Part shown: piece after piece, positions 22,352 through 32,659 of the stretch
Position numbering within the stretch: the stretch's first letter is position 1
How the letters are laid out: the number at the start of each line of letters is the position of its first letter
Assembly (NCBI GenBank): GCA_001931905.2
Contig: MSJI02000940.1
Coordinates: 62,001-126,000, forward strand
DNA: 64,000 nt
Direction: 5' to 3'
Source of the DNA: Cladosporium sp. IMV 00045
Lineage: Eukaryota > Ascomycota > Dothideomycetes > Cladosporiales > Cladosporiaceae
Notes under the pieces: generated by a model
The model's database searches: none
Seen by the model: only the letters and a program-made list of their open reading frames with translations
What the model was told of the DNA's origin: nothing
Made by a program: the position numbers and the translations under genes

Positions 22352-23735
22352 ATCTCTCTGCCTTGCGAAGGAGTTCACCACCTGGTCTGTCCCTGCCGCG
22401 TTCCTGCATTCGGTCCTCGCGGTTCACAAACAAAGTCTTTTTGGTGAGTATCTTGCGACTATTACTTTTCATGCCCATATATTGTCTTCCGTCGCTCTGC
22501 ACCTTGCTTTTTACTATGGTTTGTGTTTCGTTTCTTGCGCGTGCGCGACTGTTTGCGACGGGCGGGCTTTGCTGTGGAGACTATGGACATCTCGCCAGCA
22601 GTAGCAGCAGCAGCAGCACTACAACAGCAGCAGCACGCGCAACATCCACAAGAGACAAGGCGCAAGGCAAGGCAAGGCGCCAGCAAGTCAGAGTGCAAAT
22701 GCTTCATTCGCACAGCGAACCCGGCGTGTCGGGAGGGCGATGATCGGAGGCGGCTCAAAGACATCCTTGTCGGCACATCATCCACTGCAGCCTCGCCCAA
22801 GGCCAGGACTGGTCAGTTAGGCCAGTACTAGCAAGAGTCCCAGTACCAACCAACCAGCCAGCCAGCCAGTTGCAACAAGGCCAAACTCCCCCAAACTTTG
22901 GCCCATCGCCCATCGCCCATTCAGCGACAGCTCTCAGCCCGGCCGGCCTTTTTTGCTACTGGCTGCTACTACACACCAGCAACTGGATGCGCATCATCAT
23001 CCGCGCGACCACGTTTCGATCATTTGTTGCAGAGTCACCTGACATTGCCTGTTCCACGCTGCACACGCTGGTCCATCGGATTATGATTATTATTATTATT
23101 ATTACACTATCCTTTTTCTGGTTTCTACTCTAGCCTCACTCTTTGGCTCGCTGCGAAACATCCTCCCCGCCACCACCCGCGGAACCACACTATTCACTCG
23201 CTGCTGCTGCGCCCGATCTACGGCCCGTCGCAGCCTTCCCGCTCCAGCGCGCGCAACGCAACGCACAAACCTCCGCCCTCCCGACCACGGGCTTGCACAC
23301 GCCTTGCTACCTCTCGTCACACACACTCACTACACTCATCCACTCATCATCTCCCTCTCCCTCTCTCTCTCTCTCTCTCCCTCTCACTCTCCCACCTCCC
23401 CCACTCCCTCACTGCGTTGCCTCCACACGTTGCGACGCTTGGCTCACGCGTTCGTCTCAGATTTGTCTCCCTTTCGACAGACTCGCTTGCTTGACTTCTT
23501 GCTCTGCAACGACTCGACTTCATCTCCCAACCATCACTCCCTTCGGTCACGAATTTCCTCGTCATCGACAGATTTCGGTCTCGCGACTCTGCACTTTGCG
23601 ACCAGAAAAGCAATCTCTCCGGACTACAGCTTTGCGCCTCGGCTTCATTCAGCGACCTCTTCACTTTTCGAGCGCGCAATTCATCTGATCCGTCATTACG
23701 ATTTGCGACCCGTTGAGCATCCTTAGCCTTCACAC

Positions 23736-23844
23736 GTGAGTGCGCACCCGCTTCTTCACTAGCGCGCACGCGCGCACCGGTCGCATCGCCGGTTCGCGAT
23801 ACCAATCATCGAGAAACATCGCCATTGACAAATTTACTCTTCAG
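23736..23844 (+). other. Probable 5' UTR intron of the Csx1-like gene
   Basis: A GTGAGT donor, a TTGAC branch-like site and a TTACTCTTCAG acceptor enclose 109 bases just upstream of the start codon. No coding frame crosses it, so it would be a leader intron. Placed from motifs alone. Confidence 0.5.
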
Positions 23845-23900
23845 GTTCAAACCACACACACCTTTTCAAAAACCGCGTTTTCAACTCACCCTTTGCGAAG

Positions 23901-25300
23901 ATGAGCTTCCCCAACTTCGGCGAGGCTGGCGCGCAGCCCCAGACTGGTGCCCAGGAGCACGGTGCATTCGGCGCAGCTGGCGTTCCCGATCAGCAGCAGC
24001 AGGCACAACAGCAGCAGCAGCAGCCGCCCATGGGCCAGCAGATGGACCAACAGATGGGTCAGCCAATGGGTCAGCAGATGGACCAGGCACAGCCTCAGGG
24101 CCAGTTCCCGGGCGCGCCCACTGCTGGAACTCCCGGCGCCCCTGGCGGACAACCCCAGGAGGGCAAGACCACTCTTTGGTGAGTGCATGCAATAAGCTAG
24201 GAATTTAGATGGGACATCGAGCGCTGACCAAGAATTCAGGATGGGCGAGCTTGAGCCCTGGATCGACGAGAACTTCGTGCGCACTGTCTGGTTCGGCATG
24301 GGCTACCAGGTCAACGTCAAGATGATCCGTGACAAGTTCTCTGGGTGAGTTTTGACGCAAACGTCGAGTCAAGTCGAGTCGAGTCAGAGACTAACAATAT
24401 CCCCACAGAAGCAACGCCGGTTACTGCTTCGTCGACTTCGAGAGCCCTGACGCTGCCGCCAAGGCTCTCCAGCTTAATGGCCAGGTTATCCCCAACAGCA
24501 ACCGTCAGTTCAAGCTCAACTGGGCTTCCGGCGGTGGTCTTGCCGACCGCAGCCGCGACGACCGTGGACCTGAGTTCTCGATCTTCGTCGGCGACCTTGG
24601 CCCCGAGGTCAACGAGTACGTCCTCATGTCGCTCTTCCAGACCAAGTACAACTCCTGCAAGTCTGCCAAGATCATGACCGACCCGATCAGCGGTCTGTCG
24701 AGGGGTTACGGTTTCGTCCGCTTCGCCGATGAGGGTGACCAGCAGCTGGCTCTCCGCGAGATGCAGGGCGTCTACTGCGGCAACAGGCCCATGCGCATCA
24801 GCACCGCCACCCCCAAGAACAAGAGCGGTGCCGCTGGCGCTCCCGGCATGGGCGGCATGCCCGGTGGCCCGAACGCCATGGGCATGTACTCCATGGGTGC
24901 TCCTCCCATGGCTGGCTACTACGGCGCTCCTCAGCCGATGAACCAGTTCACCGACCCCAACAACACCACCGTCTTCGTCGGTGGCCTCTCCGGCTACGTC
25001 ACCGAGGACGAGCTCCGCTCCTTCTTCCAGGGCTTCGGCGAAATCACCTACGTCAAGATTCCCCCGGGCAAGGGCTGCGGTTTCGTTCAGTTTGTCCAGC
25101 GTCACGCCGCTGAGATGGCTATCAACCAGATGCAGGGCTACCCGATTGGCAACTCTCGCGTGCGCCTCAGCTGGGGCCGCTCCCAGAACAACTCTGGCCC
25201 TGCTGGCACCCCCTACCGCCCGGCTCCGCCGCCTCCAGTCTACCCTTCCATGGGTATGCCGCCGCAGCACCCGTACGGCAACTTTGCGCCGCGCCAGTAA
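23901..25300 (+). CDS. csx1: Three-RRM RNA-binding protein, Csx1/Nam8/TIA-1 type
   Basis: Three exons (23901-24178, 24240-24344, 24409-25300) encode 424 aa. Both introns have GTGAGT donors and are in phase with uninterrupted RRM sequence. Residues 1-90 are Gln/Gly/Pro/Met-rich (poly-Q and repeated MGQQMDQ units). RRM1 (about 90-168) has TLWMGELEPW and GYCFVDFES. RRM2 (about 183-262) has SIFVGDLGPE and RGYGFVRFAD. RRM3 (about 315-390) has TVFVGGLSGYV and GCGFVQFVQR. The RNP1 and RNP2 aromatics are present in all three, and a Pro-rich tail follows. Homologues are fission-yeast Csx1 (mRNA stability under oxidative stress) and yeast Nam8 (U1 snRNP splicing), so the role may be in mRNA turnover or splicing. 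Confidence 0.93.
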
Positions 25301-26865
25301 AGCGTCTTTCTTGCGTCCTTCTTGCCTTGAGTGAGGTTGCACTTTAGCGGGAGTTGGTCAAAATCAAAAAAAGGGAAAATTCTTCAACATCATTCACGAC
25401 GACACCCGACACACACACATGCTTGCGGTTTTTCTCTCTGCGGAATTTTTGCATGCTTCTTTTTACTTCACCACGACTTCCCTTTCCACCTTTTTTCCTC
25501 CTTTTTTTGCCTACCCTAGCACACTTTAGCGTTTGCTATCACTAGCTCTCCTCTACCTTGCTACTACTATCGATCTTAGCGACGCTTTTTGCGACGAAGT
25601 ACGGAATGAACTACGAACGAAACTCTTTCAAGCAGGCTCTTCTTGAACTTCCTTACTTCTCTTCGGGGCAACGACGGAGGGGGAAAATCTCTGGTCTCCC
25701 TTCAACGGTTTTCGAGCCTTTTCTTCCTTCTTGCCTTTGGCTTCTTTCTAGCGGAGATTCTCACACGGCGGGCGCGAAGGGGCGGGGCAGGGGGTGCAGT
25801 ACGAAAAATTGAGACTTTGCGATTGTTCTTGTGCTTTTGCTTGATTTGCCTTTATGTTTCTTCCCTTGGGAGTGAACTTCTCAAAATTAAAAATTGGCGG
25901 TCAACTTTGTTTCGTGCCTGCGCTTGTTTTTTTGTTTTTCCCTTTGTCATATTGCCGGTTTGGATCAGGAGGTGGCGGCGGACTTGATGATTGAACGGAC
26001 GGGGAGTTGGGTTCTAACCGGGGCTCTTGATGCTCTGCATTGAGTCTGCTTTTCTTCTTGTGTCTCGAGTCTTGATGCTGGCTGTTGTCTTCCTATTCTC
26101 CTTTCTCTGTTCCTCTGTGTGACTGAATTGGCGTCTGTTTGCTTGTGCTCGACCCGACTCTACTTGATTGTCTTCGTGTAACACTTTTTCTCATTTCTTT
26201 TCTTCGTTCTTGTTTCTTGGGGTAGGTTGTTTCTTACGATTTGTAAGGCGGAATCATCCTTCTCGTCCGTTTCGCCTTTCTACATTTCTTTCACGGATCG
26301 TTTCCCTCGGTTTCTTGATTGACGGAGCTGTTCGCGATGTGTTCCTAATGCTGCGCTTCACTTTGGCGTTGGGTTTGGCTGGCTGTACGACTCCCTCCTA
26401 CTACTGAACGGCTTTTTTGGTGGATATTGGATCTCACTTGCACTTTGCGTTCATTTTTCTTATTGTTATCTATAATGCGCGCCCTCCGAAATGTAATTGT
26501 AATCGATTCATCGCTCGCATGGAGTGAAGCTCACGTTCTCTGATGGCTGCGCCTTCCTCACTCTCTTCGCGACGCTGTGCGCCTTCCCACACTCTACCAC
26601 GAATCGATTGACCGTGCCTGCCAGACATTCAAGTACTGTTTCCTTGCGGACGAGGAGTCGTCTTACGGCTCAATGTTGAATGCGTGATGAGACTCTGATA
26701 TCATTCTCCCGTTCGGCATCTCATCCTCATTCTCATTCCAAACTCCATCCTTCTTCATCGCTCCAACTTCCATTCACCCTTGATCCTCGCATCCTCCTCA
26801 CCCCATCTCTCGGAGAGACCACCGCAAGTACCCAAGCAATCAGCACAGCACCCCGCCACCCAGCC
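25301..26865. other. 1.6 kb intergenic region, T-rich
   Basis: Begins with the T-rich 3' untranslated region of the Csx1-like gene and ends with the C/T-rich leader of the next gene. No convincing gene is seen. Confidence 0.55.
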
Positions 26866-28947
26866 ATGCGCTATCAAGACTGGGACGTGCTCCTGTACCC
26901 GAAGAACAGCGACGTCCCCTTCAAGGAGTTCCGCACCACGCCGTATGCCGTGCAGGATCCTGGCGGTGGCAACTTCCCACGAGGAGGTGGTGGTGTTGCT
27001 GGCACTTCTGGTGCGTTCACTCTCTGACTTTCATTTCTCTGCATGCGGCAAGCTGACTTCTTTCCGTCCTCAACACAGCAAGCGCGACGCCCCTGCTCAC
27101 ATGCTTCACGCCCACCATCGCCGAGGGCGCGCCGTTCACCGTTTCCGTCCACTCTTGGACGCCGCCGACGCATGTTGCCGCGTTGGCTGCGCCGGGGTTG
27201 AGGGATAGGGCGCAGTGGCAGGTGAAAGTTGTTGTTGATGGGGTTGCTTTGCCGTGAGTTTCTCCTTGTTTGGTTTGGTGTCGTGAGATTGGCGTGGTGC
27301 TGACGACGATGGGGTTTCTGCAGGCCGCTAAATCAGCCGTTCGAGTGCTCTTGGCCGGCTGTTATTGGTGAGTCGTTCTTTAATGTCGATGCTGAGGTGC
27401 ATGGAATTGCGCTGACTCTCGTCCAGCTCAGCCAAACCTCCCTATCCCTGGCATTGATCATACCACTCATCCGACTTTGTCCTGGCCAAAGTTCTACAAG
27501 TCGGCCATCAGCTCGCGCGAGTGGGATGCTTCTGACTCGGCGGGTCGGATCAAGGTTGAGATCTCGGCTGGGCTCAGTGAGCAGTTGGGTGGCAAGACGG
27601 TCTTCACCAGGCTGGAGACTGTTGTTTGCTTCTCCTTCTTTCCTGTGCCGAATGGTGAGATGCATTGTGTTGCAGCCGTTGTGGTGAAACGTCTAGCTGA
27701 CACTCAAGCAGAGCACCTTGAACGCTGCGGTATTGCTTGGCCCAATCCGGCCATGTTCGAGAATCCTTTGGTCCCCAAGCAGCAGGTCGCCAGCAACAAC
27801 TCAGGCTTCACATTTCCCGGCATGGACGGTAGTTTCCACAAACGCAACTACAGCAACGGTAGCGCCAACAATCTGTCTTCTCCACTGCGTGGCATCCCAC
27901 AGCCGCCACCGCCATCTCCGGCTTGGGGTTTCTACAACTTCCGTGGTTTACAGCCTCCGTACGATGGGCTTGACGCTCGGGGGGCGTCCATGCCGTCTGC
28001 CTTCAACAGTGAGCAAATCAGTCATGCACTGGGGTCTCTCTCCTGTGCAATGACAGGGCCTGTCGTGTCCGCATCAACGGCAGCCAACGTGTCACTCCCT
28101 CCGATCAACAACTTCGCTCCGAATGCCAACCAGCAGCTTCAGGTCCGTCTTCCGAGCGACCAGCTGCAGAAGCTCATTTCGGCCCTCAAGTCTGGCACCC
28201 AGCATGAGACGCAAAATCCCTCTCACAGCCAGGCCATGCCGCCGCCTCCGTTGCCGCCTCACGCACTGGCAGCGAAAGGTGGTTTCATTGGGCAGGATGG
28301 CCTTCCAAATGCTGGCCACGGCGAGCACTACCAAGCTGCAAGCACGACAATTCGCAACCCAGGCCCTCGTGACGAATCTCAAGGCTCAGACGTCAGCATG
28401 CACACGGCTTGCGCTTACTTTCCAACTTGCATGACGGAGGACGATGCTGGGCAGGTCATTCACAGTAGCCCTGCTCCTGCAACCCCATCCAACAACATCA
28501 AGGGCAAGAAGGAAGGCTCCTCGCCTGCAAAGCGTGAGAAATTCTCTTCCAAGAAATCTCCATTTCCCACTGACCAAGTAAACAGCTCGCGACTTCATGT
28601 CAACGATCCTCGGTCCGCAGGAAAGCGAATCCACAACATTCGTCGCCGCCGCAGAGAAGACTTCAACGCTCCTGTCTTCCAGCCCGGCAGAGACACCAGG
28701 TCGCAAGCGCACGCGAGCTGCTCTCAGGGCGATGTCGCTGAACGACGGATCGCCTGAGAAGAAAGACATCAGTGCTAGGAAGCCTGTGCGTAAAGTCAGC
28801 AGGGCCTCTTCTTCGGGTGGGTCGAAGAAGGGCACCTCCGGTAAGGATGTGGGTGATTCTGATGTTGAGATCATTGTCGATGCCAAACCTTCTGTCGCAG
28901 TGGCTGGTGAGGAGGATAAGGAGAATCAGATGGTTCTTGATGTTTGA
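26866..28947 (+). CDS. Hypothetical fungal protein, 591 aa, six exons
   Basis: Exons 26866-27010, 27079-27253, 27324-27367, 27427-27654, 27712-28533 and 28586-28947 join in one frame of 591 aa. The fourth intron (27655-27711, 57 nt, GTGAGA donor, CTGAC branch) has no stop and a length divisible by three, so retaining it would still give protein. The last intron (28534-28585) is needed to reach the 3' frame. Residues 1-155 look like a compact beta-rich domain starting MRYQDWDVLLYPKNSDVPFKEF and including GAPFTVSVHSWTPP. The middle is Pro/Asn/Ser-rich and disordered. The tail has basic patches (PGRKRTRAALRAMS) and an acidic end (VGDSDVEIIVD, EEDKENQ) that look nuclear. I do not recognise a named family. 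Confidence 0.8.
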
Positions 28948-29548
28948 TTCTTTTTGAAAGCGTCGTGGGATGGTTGTGCCAGTGTGCTTTTGCTTTGTTG
29001 GAGGGGTGTCTCTTGCTGTTCTGCGGGTGTCGTCGATGGTGTTGCTGTGTTTTCCTTTTTTGCTTCGCTGATGGAGAAAGCTCTGTGAAACGAAGAGGTC
29101 GTTGAACCTCACTGACGATGATGATGACTGATGGCTGATGGCTGTTGTCGACATGGCTTGTGATACCCTTATTCAATTGATTCTTATTTCTTGCTCATTG
29201 CTTGACTTTGTTTCTATGAACAGCTGGCCTTGCCCCAAGTCCTCCCTACGTCTCTACGTAGAAGTGCACGCGACTTGCTTCTGCTGCCATTTGATTGATT
29301 GGTGTTCCTTGCATTTCAACATGAGGTCTTCCATGATTGCATGGCTCCCATTGGCACTTGGGCGACGTCCTTCGTGCGGCTCTTGACCCTTTTTCGGTTG
29401 GCACGATGATTGGACTTGTTTATTCCAGCACAGACTGACCTTTATGGCACGCCTTGCTCTTCCTGCCGCTCTTCCTTTTCAAAAGTGTCGCGCTGGACAT
29501 CCTTCTCCTTCCTCTAATCTTATCACATCTCCCCGAGCACTCCCCAAT
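28948..29548. other. Convergent 3' intergenic region
   Basis: 600 bases holding the 3' ends of two genes that face each other. No gene is seen. Confidence 0.6.
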
Positions 29549-30283
29549 TCAAACCTCCTTCGTCGCCCTAAACCCAATATTCCCCTCCTCTTTCAACCCC
29601 CACTTATTCACCTCCTGCGCATCCAACAGCCTCCTAACCAGGCTAACCTCACAACTCTTCCTCCCCTTCTTGACATCCTTCAACCCATCATCATTAACAT
29701 CAAAATACAGCGCCCACCCCTTCCCCTCCCCCTCAAACACAGCCACAAACCCCTCCCACCCCTCAAACGTCACGCCGCTATCCCCCTCACTGGCATCCTC
29801 ACAAGTCCAATCGTAGCTCCCCACATGATGCGCTATACTCCCCGAGCGAGACGCGTACTTCACCTCCAAGGTGTCCTTGTCGATGTAAATCCAATTCAAC
29901 ATCGGCGGATCGCGCGATATCGTACTAACCAACCCCCTCGTGTAACTCCGCTGATCATCCGGGTACGCGACATAGAACCCCGTGAACGGATGCCTCCCTT
30001 CCTCCGCCGGCTCGCCGGTGTCGTGATCTTTCGGCTCCAGCCACAGCTTGTCGTCGTGCAGCGTCACGATGCGGTTGGCGAGTTTGGCCGCTGGGCTTTT
30101 GCTGCGGGAGGTGCGCGCGTCGAGGTGTACGTCGAGGTGGAATTTCAGCATCCGCGCTTGGTTGCTGCTGTCTTCGTTTTGCCGGCGCTGTTCGGCCACG
30201 CCTTGTGCGACGCCCGTCACGGTGCCGATGGCGGTGGTGGAGACGACGGGGAGGGCGATGCCGAGGCCCATTATTAGGTCCAT
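29549..30283 (-). CDS. Conserved fungal hypothetical protein with N-terminal hydrophobic segment
   Basis: 244 aa, single exon. The N-terminus (MDLIMGLGIALPVVSTTAIG) is hydrophobic enough for a membrane anchor or uncleaved signal. The rest is soluble and acidic, with PPMLNWIYIDKDTLEVKYAS, HHVGSYDWTCED and a GVTFEGWEGFVAVFEG / GWALYFDVNDDGLK pair. This pattern recurs in an uncharacterised protein family of Pezizomycotina, as far as I can recognise it. No catalytic motif is evident. The strong codon bias and the absence of interruptions support a real gene. Confidence 0.75.
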   Translation of the reverse strand: MDLIMGLGIALPVVSTTAIGTVTGVAQGVAEQRRQNEDSSNQARMLKFHLDVHLDARTSRSKSPAAKLANRIVTLHDDKLWLEPKDHDTGEPAEEGRHPFTGFYVAYPDDQRSYTRGLVSTISRDPPMLNWIYIDKDTLEVKYASRSGSIAHHVGSYDWTCEDASEGDSGVTFEGWEGFVAVFEGEGKGWALYFDVNDDGLKDVKKGRKSCEVSLVRRLLDAQEVNKWGLKEEGNIGFRATKEV

Positions 30284-31650
30284 CTTGGAAGGGAGTGAGG
30301 GAGGTTTGGAGGGTGGTGGTGGTGGTGGTGGTGGTGAGTAGGACGGTTCGCTGGGTGGTGGTCGTTCGCTTGGTGGAGTTCTTTGCCCGATTCTGTGGAC
30401 TTTGGGATGATGGTGGGAGGTTTTTGGCGGTGGATTGTGGGATCGTTGTTGTCTGGTGTTCTTACGGGTGTGTTTGTTACGAGTTCACCTACCTACATAC
30501 ATGTAATAATTACCCACTCGTACCAACAGTGATTTCCTGGTTGTTGGCAGCGGGGTTGTTTGGGAAGTTGGATTGACTTCTGCAGAACCACCAGACCAGC
30601 GCAAGGAGGGGAGGGAGACGTCATTGCGTGTGAGCATCTCGATTCACGGGTGGCAGAGGAGAGCGACACCTTTCATGTTTCCATCCGTTTGCCAGTACTT
30701 GAGAGTATCGCTGGTTTTCGTGGTGAAGTTGACAGCTGGTATCTTTCTCTTTTTTCGTACGACCAGATGGATGTTGCTTCGCCGTCCGGTATATGAAACG
30801 GCTTACGGATCTTTGTCTCATCATCATCGATGTGCGAAGTCCGAGAAGCTGGGCTGTTCCCTCCGTCGGTCCAGGATGGCCATGTGTTTCTATTCTGGGG
30901 CCAGATGAGACGAAACAAGAACAATGACCTCTTCCGAATCTAACAGGACAACAGCAACAAGACCCGCCCAATACATGTACTCGTTGTTTCACACGCCATT
31001 TTCCCCTTCCCTCTCGGTCTGCTCATCTTCTCCCAGTCCAGACCGGCAGCTTGCGCAGGGACACAACCAAACCTGTCTCCAAGGGTCTCTCACTTCTCAC
31101 ACAGCGAATGCACATCAAAGTCAATCTCACTCAAAACCAACCATGAGCCTCCAAACTCTCAGAACAACACACTCAAACAGCTAGTAATACACAATCCCAA
31201 GCACAGCCCAGTCCCGTCTCGCCCTTTCGCTCACTCGGCCTCGCGAAATCAGCGAACAAACTCCCCCCTCACCACAGCCAACGGTCCGGCCCCGCTCAAG
31301 CTGCAGCCATTCTCCGAACCTCACCACCACCAACATCCAACCCATCACTGTCTCTTGTTGGTGGGGGAGGGGGAAAGCAGATGCATGGCGGGCAATGGTG
31401 CATCATAGCTGAAATCCGACGATAAGTATTATTATTATATTTGGGGGACAGGGAAAGGGAAGTATTTCTTAACTTTCGCGCCTGCGTTCTGATCTCGCCG
31501 CCCATCCTCTTCCTTTTGCTTCTTGCTACTTTCCTACTACTGCTATACCAATCTATCCACTCTTCGCTTTTCTTGGATTTTGTTGATGAGAACTTGTTGA
31601 ATCGAGACCGGATCCTTCTCTCACACACACAATCAACACACGCAATCATC
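30284..31650. other. 1.4 kb divergent intergenic region
   Basis: Lies between the starts of the hypothetical gene (minus) and scytalone dehydratase (plus). A GGT repeat at about 30316-30334 lies next to the first, and CACA-rich leader sequence precedes the second. Two TACATGTA palindromes occur at 30498-30505 and 30972-30979. No gene is convincing. Confidence 0.55.
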
Positions 31651-32495
31651 ATGGCCGAACTCACCCAGCTTGAGCCTGTTAAGCTCATTTCCTGCGAGGG
31701 TATGTTTCTTTTCTTTTCCCGCCATTTCTTGGGGTTTGTTGGTTTGATTGTGAAGAGGCGGTCTGGTTTGAATTGACGAGGGGATTGGAGAATGGAGTTT
31801 TGCTGTAGAACTCTCTCTCAACTTTGCATGAAGTACATGGCCGTGGCCAGATGGCAATGGACAAAACGAAGTAACGAGCGAGAAGGACACAAACGACAGC
31901 TCCTTATCCACCTCTCTCGCCAGCTCCACCAGCAACTCACCATTTTTCACAACATCACATCAAAACAAAAGGCTAACCCTCCCCTTCCACAGAAATGCAA
32001 GGCTGCATGGCCGCCGTCTACGAATGGGCCTGCAGCTACGACACCAAAGACTGGACGCGCCTGAGCAAATGCATCGCCCCGACCCTGCGCATCGACTACC
32101 GCTCCTTCCTCGACAAGATCTGGGAGGCGATGCCGGCCGACGAGTTCGTCACCATGGCCTCGGACCCCAACGTGCTCGGCGACCCGACGCTGATGACCCA
32201 GCACTTCATCGGCGGCACCAAGTGGGAGAAGGTGTCGGACGACGAAATCATCGGCTACCACCAGCTGCGCGTCCCGCACCAGAAGTACAGCGACGAGACT
32301 CGCGCCCATGTTGCTGTCAAGGGCCACGCGCATTCGTACAACACCCACTGGTACAAGAAGGTCAATGGCGTGTGGAAGTTCGCCGGCCTCAACCCGGACA
32401 TCAGGTGGTTCGAGTATGATTTCGACAAGGTCTTTGCCAGCGGCAGGGATAGTTTCGGCGAGGCCAAGCAGGCTGCTGGCGTGCCGCCGCAGTAG
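31651..32495 (+). CDS. SCD1: Scytalone dehydratase (DHN-melanin biosynthesis)
   Basis: Two exons (31651-31699 and 31993-32495) around a 293-nt intron encode 183 aa. The enzyme dehydrates scytalone to 1,3,8-trihydroxynaphthalene and vermelone to DHN, giving melanin precursors. The active-site set known from the Magnaporthe enzyme is present with a constant offset of +2: Tyr32 and Asp33 (CSYDTKDW), Tyr52 (RIDYRSF), His87 (TQHFIGG), His112 (RVPHQKY), and Ser131 and Asn133 (HSYNTHWY). Length and the NTF2-like cone fold match the family. It is not next to a polyketide synthase or naphthol reductase, so it sits apart from any melanin cluster. It converges on the Artemis-like gene with 164 bases between stops. 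Confidence 0.97.
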
Positions 32496-32659
32496 ATCCT
32501 GGGATAGATATGGTATTGAATACGAAACGGCAATGCGAATTCGTGACGATGGTAATTCGGTTCAAAGCGGCTTTTCTTCTTCCTCTTGTGAGTGATTGTG
32601 CTTCATCGTTCGTTGCTGGGTCCGTGTAATTCGTCTTTTTTGATATTTTCCTGTCTACG

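Larger units (their letters stand above)
20662..23900. other. 3.2 kb region upstream of the Csx1-like gene, pyrimidine-rich
   Basis: Holds the 14-3-3 3' untranslated region and a very long, C/T-rich 5' flank of the next gene. Microsatellites interrupt it: (TCA)n, three (CT)n tracts, CAG-type repeats (22595-22640) and (ATT)n (23081-23103). Low-complexity frames here (for example 21954-22604 and 22132-22743) are not believable proteins. A probable leader intron lies at 23736-23844. Confidence 0.55.

Noticed and set aside
21954..22743. Leu/Ser-rich frames of about 200 aa
   Set aside because: Produced by (CT)n microsatellites in a leader region; low complexity only.
24317..25342. 341-aa open frame on the minus strand
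   Set aside because: Antisense to the Csx1-like exons; no domain, and the plus-strand RRMs explain the sequence.
28578..28620. 43-nt alternative last intron of the 591-aa protein gene (GTAAAC...CCGCAG)
   Set aside because: Restores the frame but is shorter than other introns here; the 52-nt intron 28534-28585 with a CTGAC branch site does so better.
29444..30277. 277-aa open frame on the plus strand
   Set aside because: Antisense to the 244-aa conserved protein; Pro/Leu/His-rich and domain-free.
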